The notes under the pieces were generated by a model, which was not told the origin of the DNA, did no database searches, and saw only the letters and a list, made by a program, of their open reading frames with translations. A stretch of 64,000 bases of DNA from JBHJGP01 sp050331695. GTDB taxonomy: Bacteria; Pseudomonadota; Alphaproteobacteria; Geminicoccales; Geminicoccaceae. A program made the position numbers and the translations under genes. The stretch covers positions 1 through 64,000 of the forward strand of contig JBHJGP010000025.1 of assembly GCA_050331695.1 (NCBI GenBank), written 5' to 3'. Numbering within the stretch: position 1 is the stretch's first letter; the number at the start of each line of letters is the position of its first letter. Shown here piece after piece: positions 17,620 through 26,229 of the stretch.

Positions 17620-18251
17620 CGAGCATGTTCGGTGCCGGAGATGCCGACAGCAAGGCCGATCCTCACCAATTCGGCAAAGCTGGTTGAACGCGTCTTCTCC
17701 ATGATCCGGGAGCGGTGAATTTCGACCGTGCGCGGACTGATGCCCAGGTCTCGTGCCGCTTCCTTGTTGGACGCGCCACTGACGAGAGAGGTCATCACCT
17801 CCAATTCGCGTGCGCTCAGTTCGGCGACCCGGGCGCGGCTTTCTTCGGCGAGGGCGCGCTGATCACGGGTGCGCTGATGGGTGTCCAACGCGTGGTCGAT
17901 CGCCTGCAAGAGCCTGTCATCGTTGAACGGCTTCTCGACGAAATCGACGGCTCCCTCGCGCATCGCCCGAACCGCCGTGCTCACATCCGCAAAGCCCGTC
18001 AGCATCACGACCGCCGGCGCTTCGGCGCGCCGGCTCAGATGTTCCAGCAAGCGCAGACCATCGATCTCCGGCATGCGCACATCGATGAGCGCACAACCCG
18101 AGGTTGCGCCATGGTTCGAAGATAGAAACTCTGCGGCAGAGCCAAAAGCCTGCGCTTCGTAACCTTCCAGCTCCAAAAGGATCTTCAGCGCATCCCGGAC
18201 GCCGATGTCGTCATCGACGATCGAGACCTTCCCCTTGATTTCAGAATCCAT
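17616..18251 (-). CDS. FixJ/NarL-type response regulator
   Basis: A 211-residue two-domain regulator. The receiver has D57 as phospho-acceptor (ALIDVRMPEIDG) and KPFND for the conserved lysine. The C-terminal LuxR-type helix-turn-helix (LSARELEVMTSLVSGASNKEAARDLGIS, then PRTVEIHRSRI) matches the FixJ/TodT subgroup, which pairs with PAS-type kinases. It is the middle gene of a three-gene minus-strand operon with an orphan DHp protein 16 bp upstream and a lone receiver overlapping downstream. The kinase must come from elsewhere or be unusual. Target genes are unknown; the adjacent ABC transporter genes and the operon itself are candidates. Confidence 0.9.
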   Translation of the reverse strand: MDSEIKGKVSIVDDDIGVRDALKILLELEGYEAQAFGSAAEFLSSNHGATSGCALIDVRMPEIDGLRLLEHLSRRAEAPAVVMLTGFADVSTAVRAMREGAVDFVEKPFNDDRLLQAIDHALDTHQRTRDQRALAEESRARVAELSARELEVMTSLVSGASNKEAARDLGISPRTVEIHRSRIMEKTRSTSFAELVRIGLAVGISGTEHAR

Positions 18252-18267
18252 CCGCGGCGCTCACGAG

Positions 18268-18579
18268 CTAGTCGAGGTGCTGACAAAGACCGTCACCACC
18301 GTCATCGTCAGGTGGCGGATCCAGGGCGATGACCTGAGAACGCGAGATCTTGCGCCTCAGTTTATCGAGCATCTGCCCGGCTCGATCGGTTTGCTCGATG
18401 ATCCGCTCGATCGCCGCGATCAGACGCTGATCGGGCTGTGGATCACGTTTTTTGAGCAAACGCTCAGCAACAGCGGCGTAGTTGCGAACTGTGCTGAGCG
18501 GCTGTGCCAACTCGTGAACAGTCTGAACGAGATCAGTCGATCCGGACGTTTCGGCGGGAGACAAGCTGGCGGATGACAC
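18268..18579 (-). CDS. Orphan histidine-kinase dimerisation/phosphoacceptor (DHp) domain protein
   Basis: A 103-residue protein consisting almost only of a HisKA-type two-helix domain. The H-box VHELAQPLSTVRNYAAVAERLL places the phospho-accepting histidine at H22. The second helix, about residues 48-75, ends in MLDKLRR as in FixL-like kinases. No ATP-binding HATPase_c domain follows: the frame stops and the response regulator starts 16 bp later. The frame upstream has a stop shortly before the GTG start, so no PAS sensor is attached either. It may be a histidine phosphotransfer protein made from a kinase DHp, or the remnant of a kinase. The operon context favours a working part of a relay. 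Confidence 0.72.
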   Translation of the reverse strand: MSSASLSPAETSGSTDLVQTVHELAQPLSTVRNYAAVAERLLKKRDPQPDQRLIAAIERIIEQTDRAGQMLDKLRRKISRSQVIALDPPPDDDGGDGLCQHLD

Positions 18580-18665
18580 GGAATAAACCGAAAAAGTTTG
18601 CGATTGTCTTTGAACTCAACTGTAAGGATATCAACGGATCATTCGCTTGGCAATTCTTAGCTGCA

Positions 18666-19448
18666 TTAGCGCTGTCGACTTTCGTCGGCGCCCAGACGAC
18701 GCTCCAGCCAGCGCACGCCCCACGACACGAGCAAGATCAAAACGAGGTACTCGAGAACCAGGAAGGTATAGATCTCCAGGGGACGATATTGATTGGTCAC
18801 CAACTCGTTGGCCTGCCGGGTGAGTTCGCCGAGTCCGATCACCGAGACCAGCGAGCTCATCTTCAGCATGTAGACGAACTGGTTGCCCAAGGGCGGGAGG
18901 ATCCGACGCACCGCTTGGGGAAGGATGACGTCGCGCATCTTGTCACCGTAACCGAGGCCCAGCGAGTCGGCGGCCTCGAATTGTCCCCGGGCGATCGACT
19001 GAACCCCGCCGCGAAAGATCTCGGCGAGAAAGGCGCTTTCGCAGATCGCCAGCGCCACAACACCGGATGCGAAGACATCGAAATTGAGGCCCAAAATGAC
19101 CGGCAAGCCGTAATGCACCCAGAGCAGCATGACCAGAACGGGCACCGATCGAACGATCTCCACGTAAGTCCGGTTGAAGCCGCGGGCCACGGGATCGCTG
19201 GACAGGCCGAACAGCGCGATGATTAGGCCCATCACCATGGCGATCAGGATCGCCAGAACCGACAGGGTGATGGTGGCGCCGAGCCCCGCCAGCAGAAACT
19301 GGATATTGGTCATGCCAGTGTCGGTGGTCGGCAGGATGACGTACCAGCCCCAGTTGTAGGAGCTTTCTTGAATGCGGATCCACCAGACGAGCAGCGCGAA
19401 CGCGCCGACCAAAAGGGCCAGGGTGGCGTACGACCGGGTTTGCAGCAT
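18666..19448 (-). CDS. Polar amino acid-type ABC transporter permease
   Basis: Inner-membrane permease of the HisMQ/GlnP family, 260 residues with about five to six helices. The EAA loop that contacts the ATPase is visible as EAADSLGLGYGDKMRDVILPQAVRR. The conserved block LNFDVFASGVVALAICESAFLAEIFRGGVQSI is complete (shown here in part of the frame at about 120-155). It lies 17 bp after the ATPase gene on the minus strand, while the binding protein is divergent on the plus strand. Many such importers have two different permeases; only one is present, so it probably works as a homodimer. Confidence 0.9.
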   Translation of the reverse strand: MLQTRSYATLALLVGAFALLVWWIRIQESSYNWGWYVILPTTDTGMTNIQFLLAGLGATITLSVLAILIAMVMGLIIALFGLSSDPVARGFNRTYVEIVRSVPVLVMLLWVHYGLPVILGLNFDVFASGVVALAICESAFLAEIFRGGVQSIARGQFEAADSLGLGYGDKMRDVILPQAVRRILPPLGNQFVYMLKMSSLVSVIGLGELTRQANELVTNQYRPLEIYTFLVLEYLVLILLVSWGVRWLERRLGADESRQR

Positions 19449-19465
19449 GGGTGTGGAGCTTAAGC

Positions 19466-20224
19466 CTAGTGAGAGAGAATGCGGCTCAGAAACAGGCGCG
19501 TGCGCTCGCTATCCGGTGACGCGAAGAACGGCTCTGGCGGTGCGGCCTCGACGATCCGCCCCTGGTCCATGAACACCATCTTGTCCGCAACCTTGCGGGC
19601 AAAACCCATCTCGTGGGTCACGCAGATCATGGTCATGCCGTCCTCCGCCAGCGCGATCATCACGTCCAGCACCTCCTTGATCATCTCCGGATCGAGGGCG
19701 GAAGTGGGTTCGTCGAACAGCATGATCTTCGGGCTCATGCACAAGGAGCGGGCGATCGCCACGCGCTGCTGCTGACCGCCGGACAGTTGGCTCGGATATT
19801 TTTGCGCCTGTTCGGGGATGCGCACGCGCTCCAAAAGCTCCATGGCTAGGGCCTCGGCATCCCGTCTGCTCATCTTGCGAACGCGCATCGGCGCCAAGGC
19901 CAGATTGTCGATCACGGTCAGGTGGGGAAACAAATTGAACTGCTGGAAAACCATGCCGATTTCCCGGCGAACCTCGCGGATATTGCGGGTGTCTTCATTG
20001 AGCTCGATGCCGTCGATCGTGATCCGGCCTTCGTCATGCTCTTCAAGGCGGTTGAGGCAGCGAATGAGGGTGGATTTGCCCGAGCCCGAGGGTCCGCAGA
20101 CCACCACCCGTTCACCGTTGGCGACCTCCAGCGACACCTGGTCGAGCGCTTTGAAATCGCCAAAACGTTTGGTGATCTTTTCGATCTGAATGATGGGCTG
20201 AGGCAAAGGGTCGATCCCGGTCAC
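19466..20224 (-). CDS. Polar amino acid-type ABC transporter ATP-binding protein
   Basis: Cytoplasmic ATPase of the GlnQ/HisP/AapP group, 252 residues. Walker A is GPSGSGKST at 44-52, the Q-loop is VFQQFNLFPHLT, the signature is LSGGQQQRVAIARSL, Walker B is IMLFDEPTSALDPE, and the switch histidine lies in VTHEMGFA. It energises import with the downstream permease and the divergent PheC-like binding protein. Its start is 126 bp from the binding-protein start, so the interval should hold both promoters. Confidence 0.93.
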   Translation of the reverse strand: MTGIDPLPQPIIQIEKITKRFGDFKALDQVSLEVANGERVVVCGPSGSGKSTLIRCLNRLEEHDEGRITIDGIELNEDTRNIREVRREIGMVFQQFNLFPHLTVIDNLALAPMRVRKMSRRDAEALAMELLERVRIPEQAQKYPSQLSGGQQQRVAIARSLCMSPKIMLFDEPTSALDPEMIKEVLDVMIALAEDGMTMICVTHEMGFARKVADKMVFMDQGRIVEAAPPEPFFASPDSERTRLFLSRILSH

Positions 20225-20350
20225 GAGCCTACGACATGCGAGCTTACCTGGTCGCCACGGTCGCCGTTAACTTATGTAGCACTAAACTTACCCTCTGCAC
20301 TGCGGCCGGCAAGCGCCGGCAATTGGATGGAAATCTGAAGGAAAAGACGA
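20225..20350. promoter_or_regulatory. Divergent promoter region of the ABC transporter
   Basis: A 126-bp interval between the leftward ATPase/permease genes and the rightward binding-protein gene. It is locally AT-richer around 20,265-20,290. The binding-protein ATG is preceded by AAGGAAAAG. A shared regulator site is plausible but none was identified. Confidence 0.45.
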
Positions 20351-21130
20351 ATGAACAAGTTGAAGGCGATGGCTTTCGCGGCGGTGATGGTCGGACTGGC
20401 CGGGGGCGAGAGCGCCGCGCAGTCACGTCTGCAGGACATCCTGGAAAGTGGCACGCTTAGGGTCGGGACGACCGGCGATTTCAATCCCATGAGCTACAAG
20501 GATCCGGCGAGCGGCGACTATGTCGGCTACGACATTGATGCGGTCAAAAAGCTCGCCGCGGACATGGAGGTCGACATCGAGTTCGTCCCGACCGATTGGA
20601 AAACGCTGGTCAACGGCGTCGTCGCCGACAAATACGATCTTACCACCAGCGCATCGATGAGCATGGCGCGGGCCAAGGTCGCGGGCTTCAGCGAGCCTTA
20701 TGTCGAGTTTTCCACCGTGCCGGTCATGCTCGCCAGCAATGCCGAAAACTATGATGGCTGGGATGCTATGAATGTCGCCGACGTCAAGGTCGCGGTTACT
20801 CTCGGCACGGTGTTCGAGGAACAGGCCCGGGCCTACTTCGACACTGCCGAAATCATCACGGTCGAGGCGCCGGCCCGGGGCTATCAGGAGGTTCTGGCCG
20901 GCCGTGCGACGGCGACCATCACCAGCAATGTCGACGCCGCACAGCTCACCAGCAACTATCCGGAGCTCGCCATCGTCGAGGTCGATAAGCCGCGCAGTCG
21001 CCGGCCCGGTGCGTTTTTGCTCGCCCAGGATGATCAGGTGTGGCTCAATTACGTCAATCACTGGGTGCGTTTGAATCACACCAACGGCTTTTTCGAAGAG
21101 CTTCAGGCCAAGTGGAACATCGCCAGATAG
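20351..21130 (+). CDS. PheC-like periplasmic substrate-binding protein
   Basis: Periplasmic protein of 259 residues with a signal peptide of about 23 residues (cleavage near SAA-QS). It has a type II binding-protein fold. The opening RLQDILESGTLRVGTTGDF, then SYKDPASGDYVGYDID, closely resembles cyclohexadienyl dehydratase PheC as well as amino acid binding proteins. PheC evolved from binding proteins. Aligned from memory, the PheC catalytic glutamate (E173 in Pseudomonas aeruginosa) falls on an aspartate here (SNVDAAQL), which argues for binding rather than dehydration. The adjacent ATPase and permease also support solute import. The ligand is unknown; an anionic or aromatic amino acid is likely. 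A weak terminator-like repeat follows. Confidence 0.82.
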   Translation: MNKLKAMAFAAVMVGLAGGESAAQSRLQDILESGTLRVGTTGDFNPMSYKDPASGDYVGYDIDAVKKLAADMEVDIEFVPTDWKTLVNGVVADKYDLTTSASMSMARAKVAGFSEPYVEFSTVPVMLASNAENYDGWDAMNVADVKVAVTLGTVFEEQARAYFDTAEIITVEAPARGYQEVLAGRATATITSNVDAAQLTSNYPELAIVEVDKPRSRRPGAFLLAQDDQVWLNYVNHWVRLNHTNGFFEELQAKWNIAR

Positions 21131-21138
21131 CATTGCCG

Positions 21139-21171
21139 CTGAACCTCGGCCGTCGGCGAGCGTCGGTTCAG
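21139..21171 (+). terminator. Possible terminator after the binding-protein gene
   Basis: CTGAACC at 21139-21145 pairs with GGTTCAG at 21165-21171, with a GC-rich interior that can also fold. It begins 9 bp after the stop. There is no clear T-run, so strength is uncertain. Confidence 0.35.
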
Positions 21172-21200
21172 TGTCTTGATGGCCGAGGGAAGGGGGCGCG

Positions 21201-21884
21201 TTGAGGCTCTACAGCGTCCCGGTAAGCAATTATTGCTCCAAGATCCGCCTGATCATGGCGGCCAAATCCCTTTCCTTTGACGAGTTGATGCCCCCGGACG
21301 GTTACGGATCCGAGGCTTACAAGGCGGTCATCCCGTCGGGCACCATCCCCGGTCTGATCGATGGTGACGTGGTCTTGAGCGAAAGCACGGTCATCGCCGA
21401 GTATCTCGAGGAAGCCTACCGTATCCCGCCTTTGATGCCGGCCGACGTCAAGGACAGGGCCCATGTCCGCCTGGTGAACAGCTTTCACGACAGCCGTCTC
21501 GAACCGGTCATTCGTGGTCTGTTCGGCCAGATCGACCCGGCAAAGCGGATCCAGGCCCAGGTCGAAGGCGGGGCGGCGCTGTGGCAATCGAGGCTCGAGG
21601 ATTTGGAGCGGATCGTCGAACCGAAACCGTTCATTGCCGGCACCAGCCTCAGCCTCGCCGATTGCGCCTATCCGGCGACACTGCTTCTGGCGGAGCGGAT
21701 GTTCGCGGCTTTGAGGGTCAATGCGCCGCTGCCACGGCGTCTCGCCGATTGGTGGGCCCATATCGGCACGATCGAGACAGTCGAAAGCGAGCTTCGGCTC
21801 TATGGCGAGGCGGTCGACGCCTGGATCACGCGCAAGCTCAACGAAAGCGAAGCGAAGGACCCGACCGACGAGCCGCGGGGCTGA
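21201..21884 (+). CDS. Glutathione S-transferase family protein
   Basis: Cytosolic GST-fold protein of 227 residues. The N-terminal thioredoxin-like domain shows RLYSVPVSNYCSKIRL, the cis-proline block TIPGLIDGD and the glutathione-binding LSESTVIAEYLEE. The C-terminal helical domain has the N-capping box motif SLADCAYPATLLLAERM. The TTG start is preceded by a purine-rich GAAGGGGG. It ends 7 bp before the RecD2-like helicase, so the two may be co-transcribed. Substrate unknown. Confidence 0.88.
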   Translation: MRLYSVPVSNYCSKIRLIMAAKSLSFDELMPPDGYGSEAYKAVIPSGTIPGLIDGDVVLSESTVIAEYLEEAYRIPPLMPADVKDRAHVRLVNSFHDSRLEPVIRGLFGQIDPAKRIQAQVEGGAALWQSRLEDLERIVEPKPFIAGTSLSLADCAYPATLLLAERMFAALRVNAPLPRRLADWWAHIGTIETVESELRLYGEAVDAWITRKLNESEAKDPTDEPRG

Positions 21885-21891
21885 GGCGCCC

Positions 21892-24090
21892 ATGGCCGTG
21901 GAGCAGGCAGAACCATTGATCGCACCGCCGCCGGTGGTGACCGGGACGGTCGAGAGGATCGCCTTCCGCAATGACGATACGGGCTACGCCGTGCTTCGGG
22001 TCAAGGTCTCGAAACGGGGCGAGCCGGTAACCATGGTCGGCAGCGTACCGCCGCTCGATGTCGGCGAGTTCGTCCGGGCCGAGGGGCGCTGGGAGGAAGA
22101 TGCCAGTTGGGGGCGGCAGTTTCGCGTCGCCTCGCTGACCACCCAGCCGCCGACCACCGAGGAGGGGATCGAGGCCTATCTCGCCTCCGGTGTGGTCAAG
22201 GGTATCGGCAAAAACCTGGCGAAACGATTGATCGCCCGGTTCGGCGCCTCGCTTCTGGACGTGCTCGACCAAGATCCCGCACGATTGAAGGAGGTTTCGG
22301 GGGTTGGTCCGAAGCTGATCGAGCGCATTCGCCAGGCTTGGGCCGAGCAACGGGCGGTTCGAGGCATCATGATGTTTCTCCACGCCCATGGCCTCGGTGC
22401 CGGCCGGGCGAAAGCGGTCTACGACGCCTATGGCAACGGGGCGATCGAACGGATTCGCGAAGATCCCTACCGCCTGGCCCGGGACATTCGGGGGATCGGT
22501 TTCACGCTCGCCGATCAGCTCGCGGCCAAGCTCGGTCAGCCGGAGGTGGCGCCGCCCCGCCTGCGGGCTGGCTTGGATCACGCACTCCTCCAGGCATTGG
22601 AAAACGGCGATCTGGGCCTGCCGAAAGAGCGATTGATCGACCGGGCGGCGGACATCCTGGGCGTCGAGCGTACGCCTCTCGACGAGGCGCTGGATCAGGC
22701 GATCCCCGGCGGATCCCTCAAAGCCGAGCCGATCGGAGGCGAGCCTCATGTTTTCGCTGGTCCCTGGTACGAGATCGAGAAACGGATCGCCGACCGGTTG
22801 ATCGCGCTCGCCGCGGCACCGGTTCCCTGGGCTCAAGACGATCTGCCGGCCAAGATCCAGAAAGCCGGCGAAACCCTCGAAACGCCCCTGTCTGTCAGCC
22901 AGACCGAGGCGCTGAACCAAGCGCTCGCCAGCAAGGTTACCGTCATCACCGGCGGTCCCGGCACCGGCAAGACGACCCTGGTGAAGGCGCTCCTGGCCGC
23001 GTTGCCACTCGCCACGGACGACGTTTTGCTGGCGGCACCGACCGGCCGGGCGGCCAGACGGTTGGCCGACAGCTCGGGCCGGCCGGCGAAGACGCTTCAC
23101 CGTCTGCTCGAGGCGGAACCGGGTCGGGGGTTTCGCCGCGACGCCGTCAAGCCTTTGGAAGCGAAGATGGTGATCGTCGACGAGAGCTCGATGATCGACG
23201 TGTCGCTGATGGACGCGCTGCTTTTGGCCCTGCCCGACCATGCCGCCCTGGTCCTGGTGGGCGATGTCGACCAGCTTCCTTCCATCGGACCGGGTCACGT
23301 TTTGGGTGACATCATCGCGAGCGACCGGTTCGCCACGGTCCACCTGACCGAGATTTTTCGTCAGGCGAGAGAGAGCATGATCGTCGCCGGCGCGCATGCC
23401 GTGAACGGCGGCATCCTGCCCGACCTCGGCCAGGCAGGTGCGGCGCGGGATCTTTTTGCGATCCGGGTGCGCAATGCCGAGGACGCGGAAACCAAACTCC
23501 TGGAACTGGTCCGGGAACGGATACCCGGGCGTTTTGGTCTGGAGCCGTTCGAGCAGGTCCAGGTCCTTTGCCCGAGCCACCGTGGCCGGGCCGGTACCAA
23601 AGCGCTGAACGAGGTGTTACGCCAAACCCTCAATCCCAACCCTGTCGACACGCTTGAAAGGTATGGCGCGCTTTTCGCAGCGGGCGACAAGATCATGCAG
23701 ATCGAGAACGACTACGACCGCGACGTTTACAATGGTGATCTCGGGCGGATTGAGAGGATCGACCGGGACAAGAAGGAGGTCACCATCGAGATCGACGGAC
23801 GCTCACTGACCTATCCGTTCGACAAGCTCGATGCGCTGGCGCCGGCCTACGCCACGACGGTCCACAAAGCCCAAGGCTCCGAGTATCCCGCCGTCATTTT
23901 GCTGTTGATGCAACAACATCGTCGCATGCTTCGGCGTAACCTGGTCTACACGGCGATGACCCGCGCTCGGCAACTCCTGGTTCTCCTGGTGGAGGGCGAT
24001 GTGCTGGACCAGGCCATTGCCCGGACCGAAAGACCGCGCGTGACCCGTCTCGCCGGTCTCTTAAGCCGGACGGCATCAAACGAAAGGTAG
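21892..24090 (+). CDS. RecD2-like ATP-dependent DNA helicase
   Basis: A 732-residue superfamily 1B 5'-3' helicase of the RecD2/TraA-like type, acting in DNA repair without RecBC. The N-terminal region has an OB-like segment and helix-hairpin-helix repeats (LASGVVKGIGKNLAKRLI and VSGVGPKLIERI). Walker A is GGPGTGKTT near residue 354, followed by APTGRAARRL, Walker B in VIVDESSMIDVSL, VGDVDQLPSIGPG, and the C-terminal helicase motif TTVHKAQGSEYPAV with TAMTRAR. I start at the ATG at 21892, just after the GST stop; the in-phase frame upstream lies inside the GST gene in another phase. Confidence 0.92.
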   Translation: MAVEQAEPLIAPPPVVTGTVERIAFRNDDTGYAVLRVKVSKRGEPVTMVGSVPPLDVGEFVRAEGRWEEDASWGRQFRVASLTTQPPTTEEGIEAYLASGVVKGIGKNLAKRLIARFGASLLDVLDQDPARLKEVSGVGPKLIERIRQAWAEQRAVRGIMMFLHAHGLGAGRAKAVYDAYGNGAIERIREDPYRLARDIRGIGFTLADQLAAKLGQPEVAPPRLRAGLDHALLQALENGDLGLPKERLIDRAADILGVERTPLDEALDQAIPGGSLKAEPIGGEPHVFAGPWYEIEKRIADRLIALAAAPVPWAQDDLPAKIQKAGETLETPLSVSQTEALNQALASKVTVITGGPGTGKTTLVKALLAALPLATDDVLLAAPTGRAARRLADSSGRPAKTLHRLLEAEPGRGFRRDAVKPLEAKMVIVDESSMIDVSLMDALLLALPDHAALVLVGDVDQLPSIGPGHVLGDIIASDRFATVHLTEIFRQARESMIVAGAHAVNGGILPDLGQAGAARDLFAIRVRNAEDAETKLLELVRERIPGRFGLEPFEQVQVLCPSHRGRAGTKALNEVLRQTLNPNPVDTLERYGALFAAGDKIMQIENDYDRDVYNGDLGRIERIDRDKKEVTIEIDGRSLTYPFDKLDALAPAYATTVHKAQGSEYPAVILLLMQQHRRMLRRNLVYTAMTRARQLLVLLVEGDVLDQAIARTERPRVTRLAGLLSRTASNER

Positions 24091-24097
24091 CCCACGC

Positions 24098-24883
24098 GTG
24101 AGCGCTGACATCGACGAGCGGCTCGAAGCCGCCAGTACCATCATGGCCGACGCCGGCGCGCTGGCCCTCGATTATTTTCGCCGGCGCGATGAGCTCAAGA
24201 TCGAGCAAAAAGGCCACCAGGACCTGGTCTCGATCGCCGATAAGGATGTCGAGCGGCTGATCCGCGAGCGGTTGGTTCGGGCCTTTCCGGACGATGCGAT
24301 CATCGGTGAGGAGGAGGGTGGAGAAGAGCAGCAATCGGCCTGGGTTATTGACCCCATCGACGGCACCCAGAATTTTCTTCTCGGCCTTCCTTATTGGACT
24401 TGCGTGATCGCCTATGTGCGGGATCGGGAGACGGTGATTGGCGTTACGGTCGATCCGCTCCATGACGAGACCTACGTTGCCAGCCGCGGTGGAGGCGCTT
24501 GGCGTAACGGCGTGCTGATGCGTTGCGATGATGCGGCCACAGCCGAGGAGTCCGTCGTTGCGCTCAGTTTCAGCTTCAAGCACGAGATCGAACCGTTTTT
24601 CGCCGCCATGCGCCGTCTGGCCGACGAGGGGATCGGGATCAGGCGGCTCGGCTCGACCGCGCTCAAGCTGGCTCACGTCGCTGATGGCCGCCTCCATGGG
24701 ATGTATGCGGTCAAATGCAATAGTTGGGATTGTATCGCCGGCCTGTTGACGGTCCGCGAGGCGGGCGGCGTTGCGACCGACTTCGTGCATCGCTATGGCT
24801 TGATCCAGCCAGGCGGGATCGTCGCCGGGACCAAGACGCTCGCGGGCTTGTTGGGGGAGGTGAGCGGCTTGCCACCGGAATAG
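24098..24883 (+). CDS. Inositol monophosphatase family protein
   Basis: Mg-dependent, lithium-sensitive-type phosphatase of 261 residues. Metal ligands are visible: E71/E72 in GEEEGG, D85 and D88 in WVIDPIDGTQNF, and D211 in NSWDCIAG. Likely substrates are inositol-1-phosphate or, as in many actinobacterial and alphaproteobacterial members, histidinol phosphate (HisN-type). No histidine genes are nearby. The GTG start lies 7 bp after the helicase stop, so it may be in the same operon. The exact substrate cannot be read from sequence. Confidence 0.88.
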   Translation: MSADIDERLEAASTIMADAGALALDYFRRRDELKIEQKGHQDLVSIADKDVERLIRERLVRAFPDDAIIGEEEGGEEQQSAWVIDPIDGTQNFLLGLPYWTCVIAYVRDRETVIGVTVDPLHDETYVASRGGGAWRNGVLMRCDDAATAEESVVALSFSFKHEIEPFFAAMRRLADEGIGIRRLGSTALKLAHVADGRLHGMYAVKCNSWDCIAGLLTVREAGGVATDFVHRYGLIQPGGIVAGTKTLAGLLGEVSGLPPE

Positions 24884-24949
24884 CACCGCTTTGTCGCCGT
24901 CTTGTCATCAATCTCGATTCAAGGATCCGAGATCAAGACGGCTGGGACC

Positions 24950-25684
24950 ATGAGTGCGGTGAAAAATATCGGCAAGCCAGAGCAAGCGTTGATCGCTCGA
25001 GCCGAGAATTATCCGTTTGATCTATTGGATGAGCCATTCGCGCTGACGGCCGGTCAGGTTGACCGGGTTCTCCAAGCGATCGACGGTGATCGGGTGGCGG
25101 TGATGGCCATCGGCTCCAACGCGTCGCCCTCCCGCCTGATCGAGAAGTTCGGCAGCGATGACCAGCCGCTGTTCGTTGTCCCTGCACGGCTGCGGGACCG
25201 AGCCGTTGTCTTTTCCGCCCATCTGACGGGCTATGCCTCGATGCCGGCGACGCTGGTCGAGCGCGCCGGCGCCCAAGCTGCCGTCGCGATGACATTTTTG
25301 ACGCCCCGTCAGTTGGAACGCATGCACTTGTCGGAGAGCCTCGGCCATTCCTACACCTTCGAGACGATCGATCCGGCGCTGGTCGATCTGGATGTCGGCG
25401 TCGTGCCGGAGAAGGTTTATGTCTATGAAAGCGTTAGCGGGCCCTTGCGGATCGATGGAAATTGTGTCCGCCTCGCCGAGGTCGCGACGCTTGGATCCGG
25501 TCTACCAGCGCTCTATCAAAGGACCATGTTACGCCTTATCCAAAAGCATCTGGAGCCGGAGCTCACTTATCCCGCCTTTCTCGGCCGCGTCGTGGGCTCG
25601 TCCGAGTATCGTGCAGCGGTCCGCCAGCGCCTGGCTGAAGGGCTGCAGACGGCGGGCGCCGCGATGGTGCCAGAGGATCACTGA
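24950..25684 (+). CDS. Uncharacterised protein, possibly gamma-glutamylcyclotransferase-like
   Basis: A 244-residue soluble protein that I do not firmly recognise. The segment VAVMAIGSNASPSRL near residue 45 recalls the YGSN substrate-binding loop of the gamma-glutamylcyclotransferase/BtrG fold, and later segments (AVVFSAHLTGYASMPATLVE, VYVYES) could be its strands. That likeness is weak. The ATG at 24950 is chosen; a TTG at 24902 would add 16 residues. Its stop overlaps the convergent DUF924 gene by a few bases. Function unknown. Confidence 0.6.
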   Translation: MSAVKNIGKPEQALIARAENYPFDLLDEPFALTAGQVDRVLQAIDGDRVAVMAIGSNASPSRLIEKFGSDDQPLFVVPARLRDRAVVFSAHLTGYASMPATLVERAGAQAAVAMTFLTPRQLERMHLSESLGHSYTFETIDPALVDLDVGVVPEKVYVYESVSGPLRIDGNCVRLAEVATLGSGLPALYQRTMLRLIQKHLEPELTYPAFLGRVVGSSEYRAAVRQRLAEGLQTAGAAMVPEDH

Positions 25685-26229
25685 CCGAAGCTGTTCGCCG
25701 GGTCCTCCAGCATCGCTGTCTCTTCGCTGGTGCTTTCGCGGCCCAGCACCTCGTTTCGATGGGGAAACCGCCCGAAGCGCTCGATGATGTCCTTGTGTTT
25801 GATCGCGTGCTCGAGATAGGTCTCGTTGCCCAGCGTAGCGGTCAAGGTGATCGAGAGCAGCTGATCCCCAACATCCTCGCTGTGCTCGAAGGGGAGGTAG
25901 CAGAACAGCTTTTCGTCGGTGCTGAAACTATTGTCATAGCCCCGGGCGATCGCCCGGCCGGCAGCGGCCCGCGCCAGGGGGTCGTAGGCGAACGCTTTCG
26001 CCGTCCCGCGGTGGATGTTACGCGGGATCTGGTCGGTTGCGATGATATAGGCGAGGCAGGTTTTAGGATCGTCGAGCCAGGTGTCGAGCGAGCCCTCCGC
26101 CGCGGCATCCGGCAGATGCCCAAAGCGCGTTGCCAGCGTCAGATCGACCTCGTCCGTCGACTTGAACCAAGCATCGGGACCGATTTCCCTGAACCAAAAT
26201 CGATGCAGCGCGATCGCGTCCTCGCTCAT
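25678..26229 (-). CDS. DUF924 family protein
   Basis: A 183-residue cytoplasmic protein of the DUF924 family: FWFREIGPDAWFKSTDEVD, LAYIIATDQIPRNIHRGTAKAF, FCYLPFEHSEDVGDQ and FGRFPHRNEVLGRESTSEE are the usual blocks. The fold is thought to be TPR-like helical, with unknown role. It starts with ATGA overlapping the stop of the transporter gene upstream, so it is the last gene of a three-gene unit with the BASS transporter and an adenylate cyclase. Its frame stays open far upstream, but that part lies inside the transporter gene and is not a real extension. Confidence 0.88.
   Translation of the reverse strand: MSEDAIALHRFWFREIGPDAWFKSTDEVDLTLATRFGHLPDAAAEGSLDTWLDDPKTCLAYIIATDQIPRNIHRGTAKAFAYDPLARAAAGRAIARGYDNSFSTDEKLFCYLPFEHSEDVGDQLLSITLTATLGNETYLEHAIKHKDIIERFGRFPHRNEVLGRESTSEETAMLEDPANSFGQ

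Noticed and set aside
20351..21130. Calling the binding protein a true cyclohexadienyl dehydratase (pheC)
   Set aside because: The catalytic glutamate position appears to be aspartate and transporter genes are adjacent.
21838..23580. 580-codon minus-strand frame inside the helicase gene
   Set aside because: It is antisense to clear RecD2 motifs and has no recognisable domain; it arises from high-GC codon bias.
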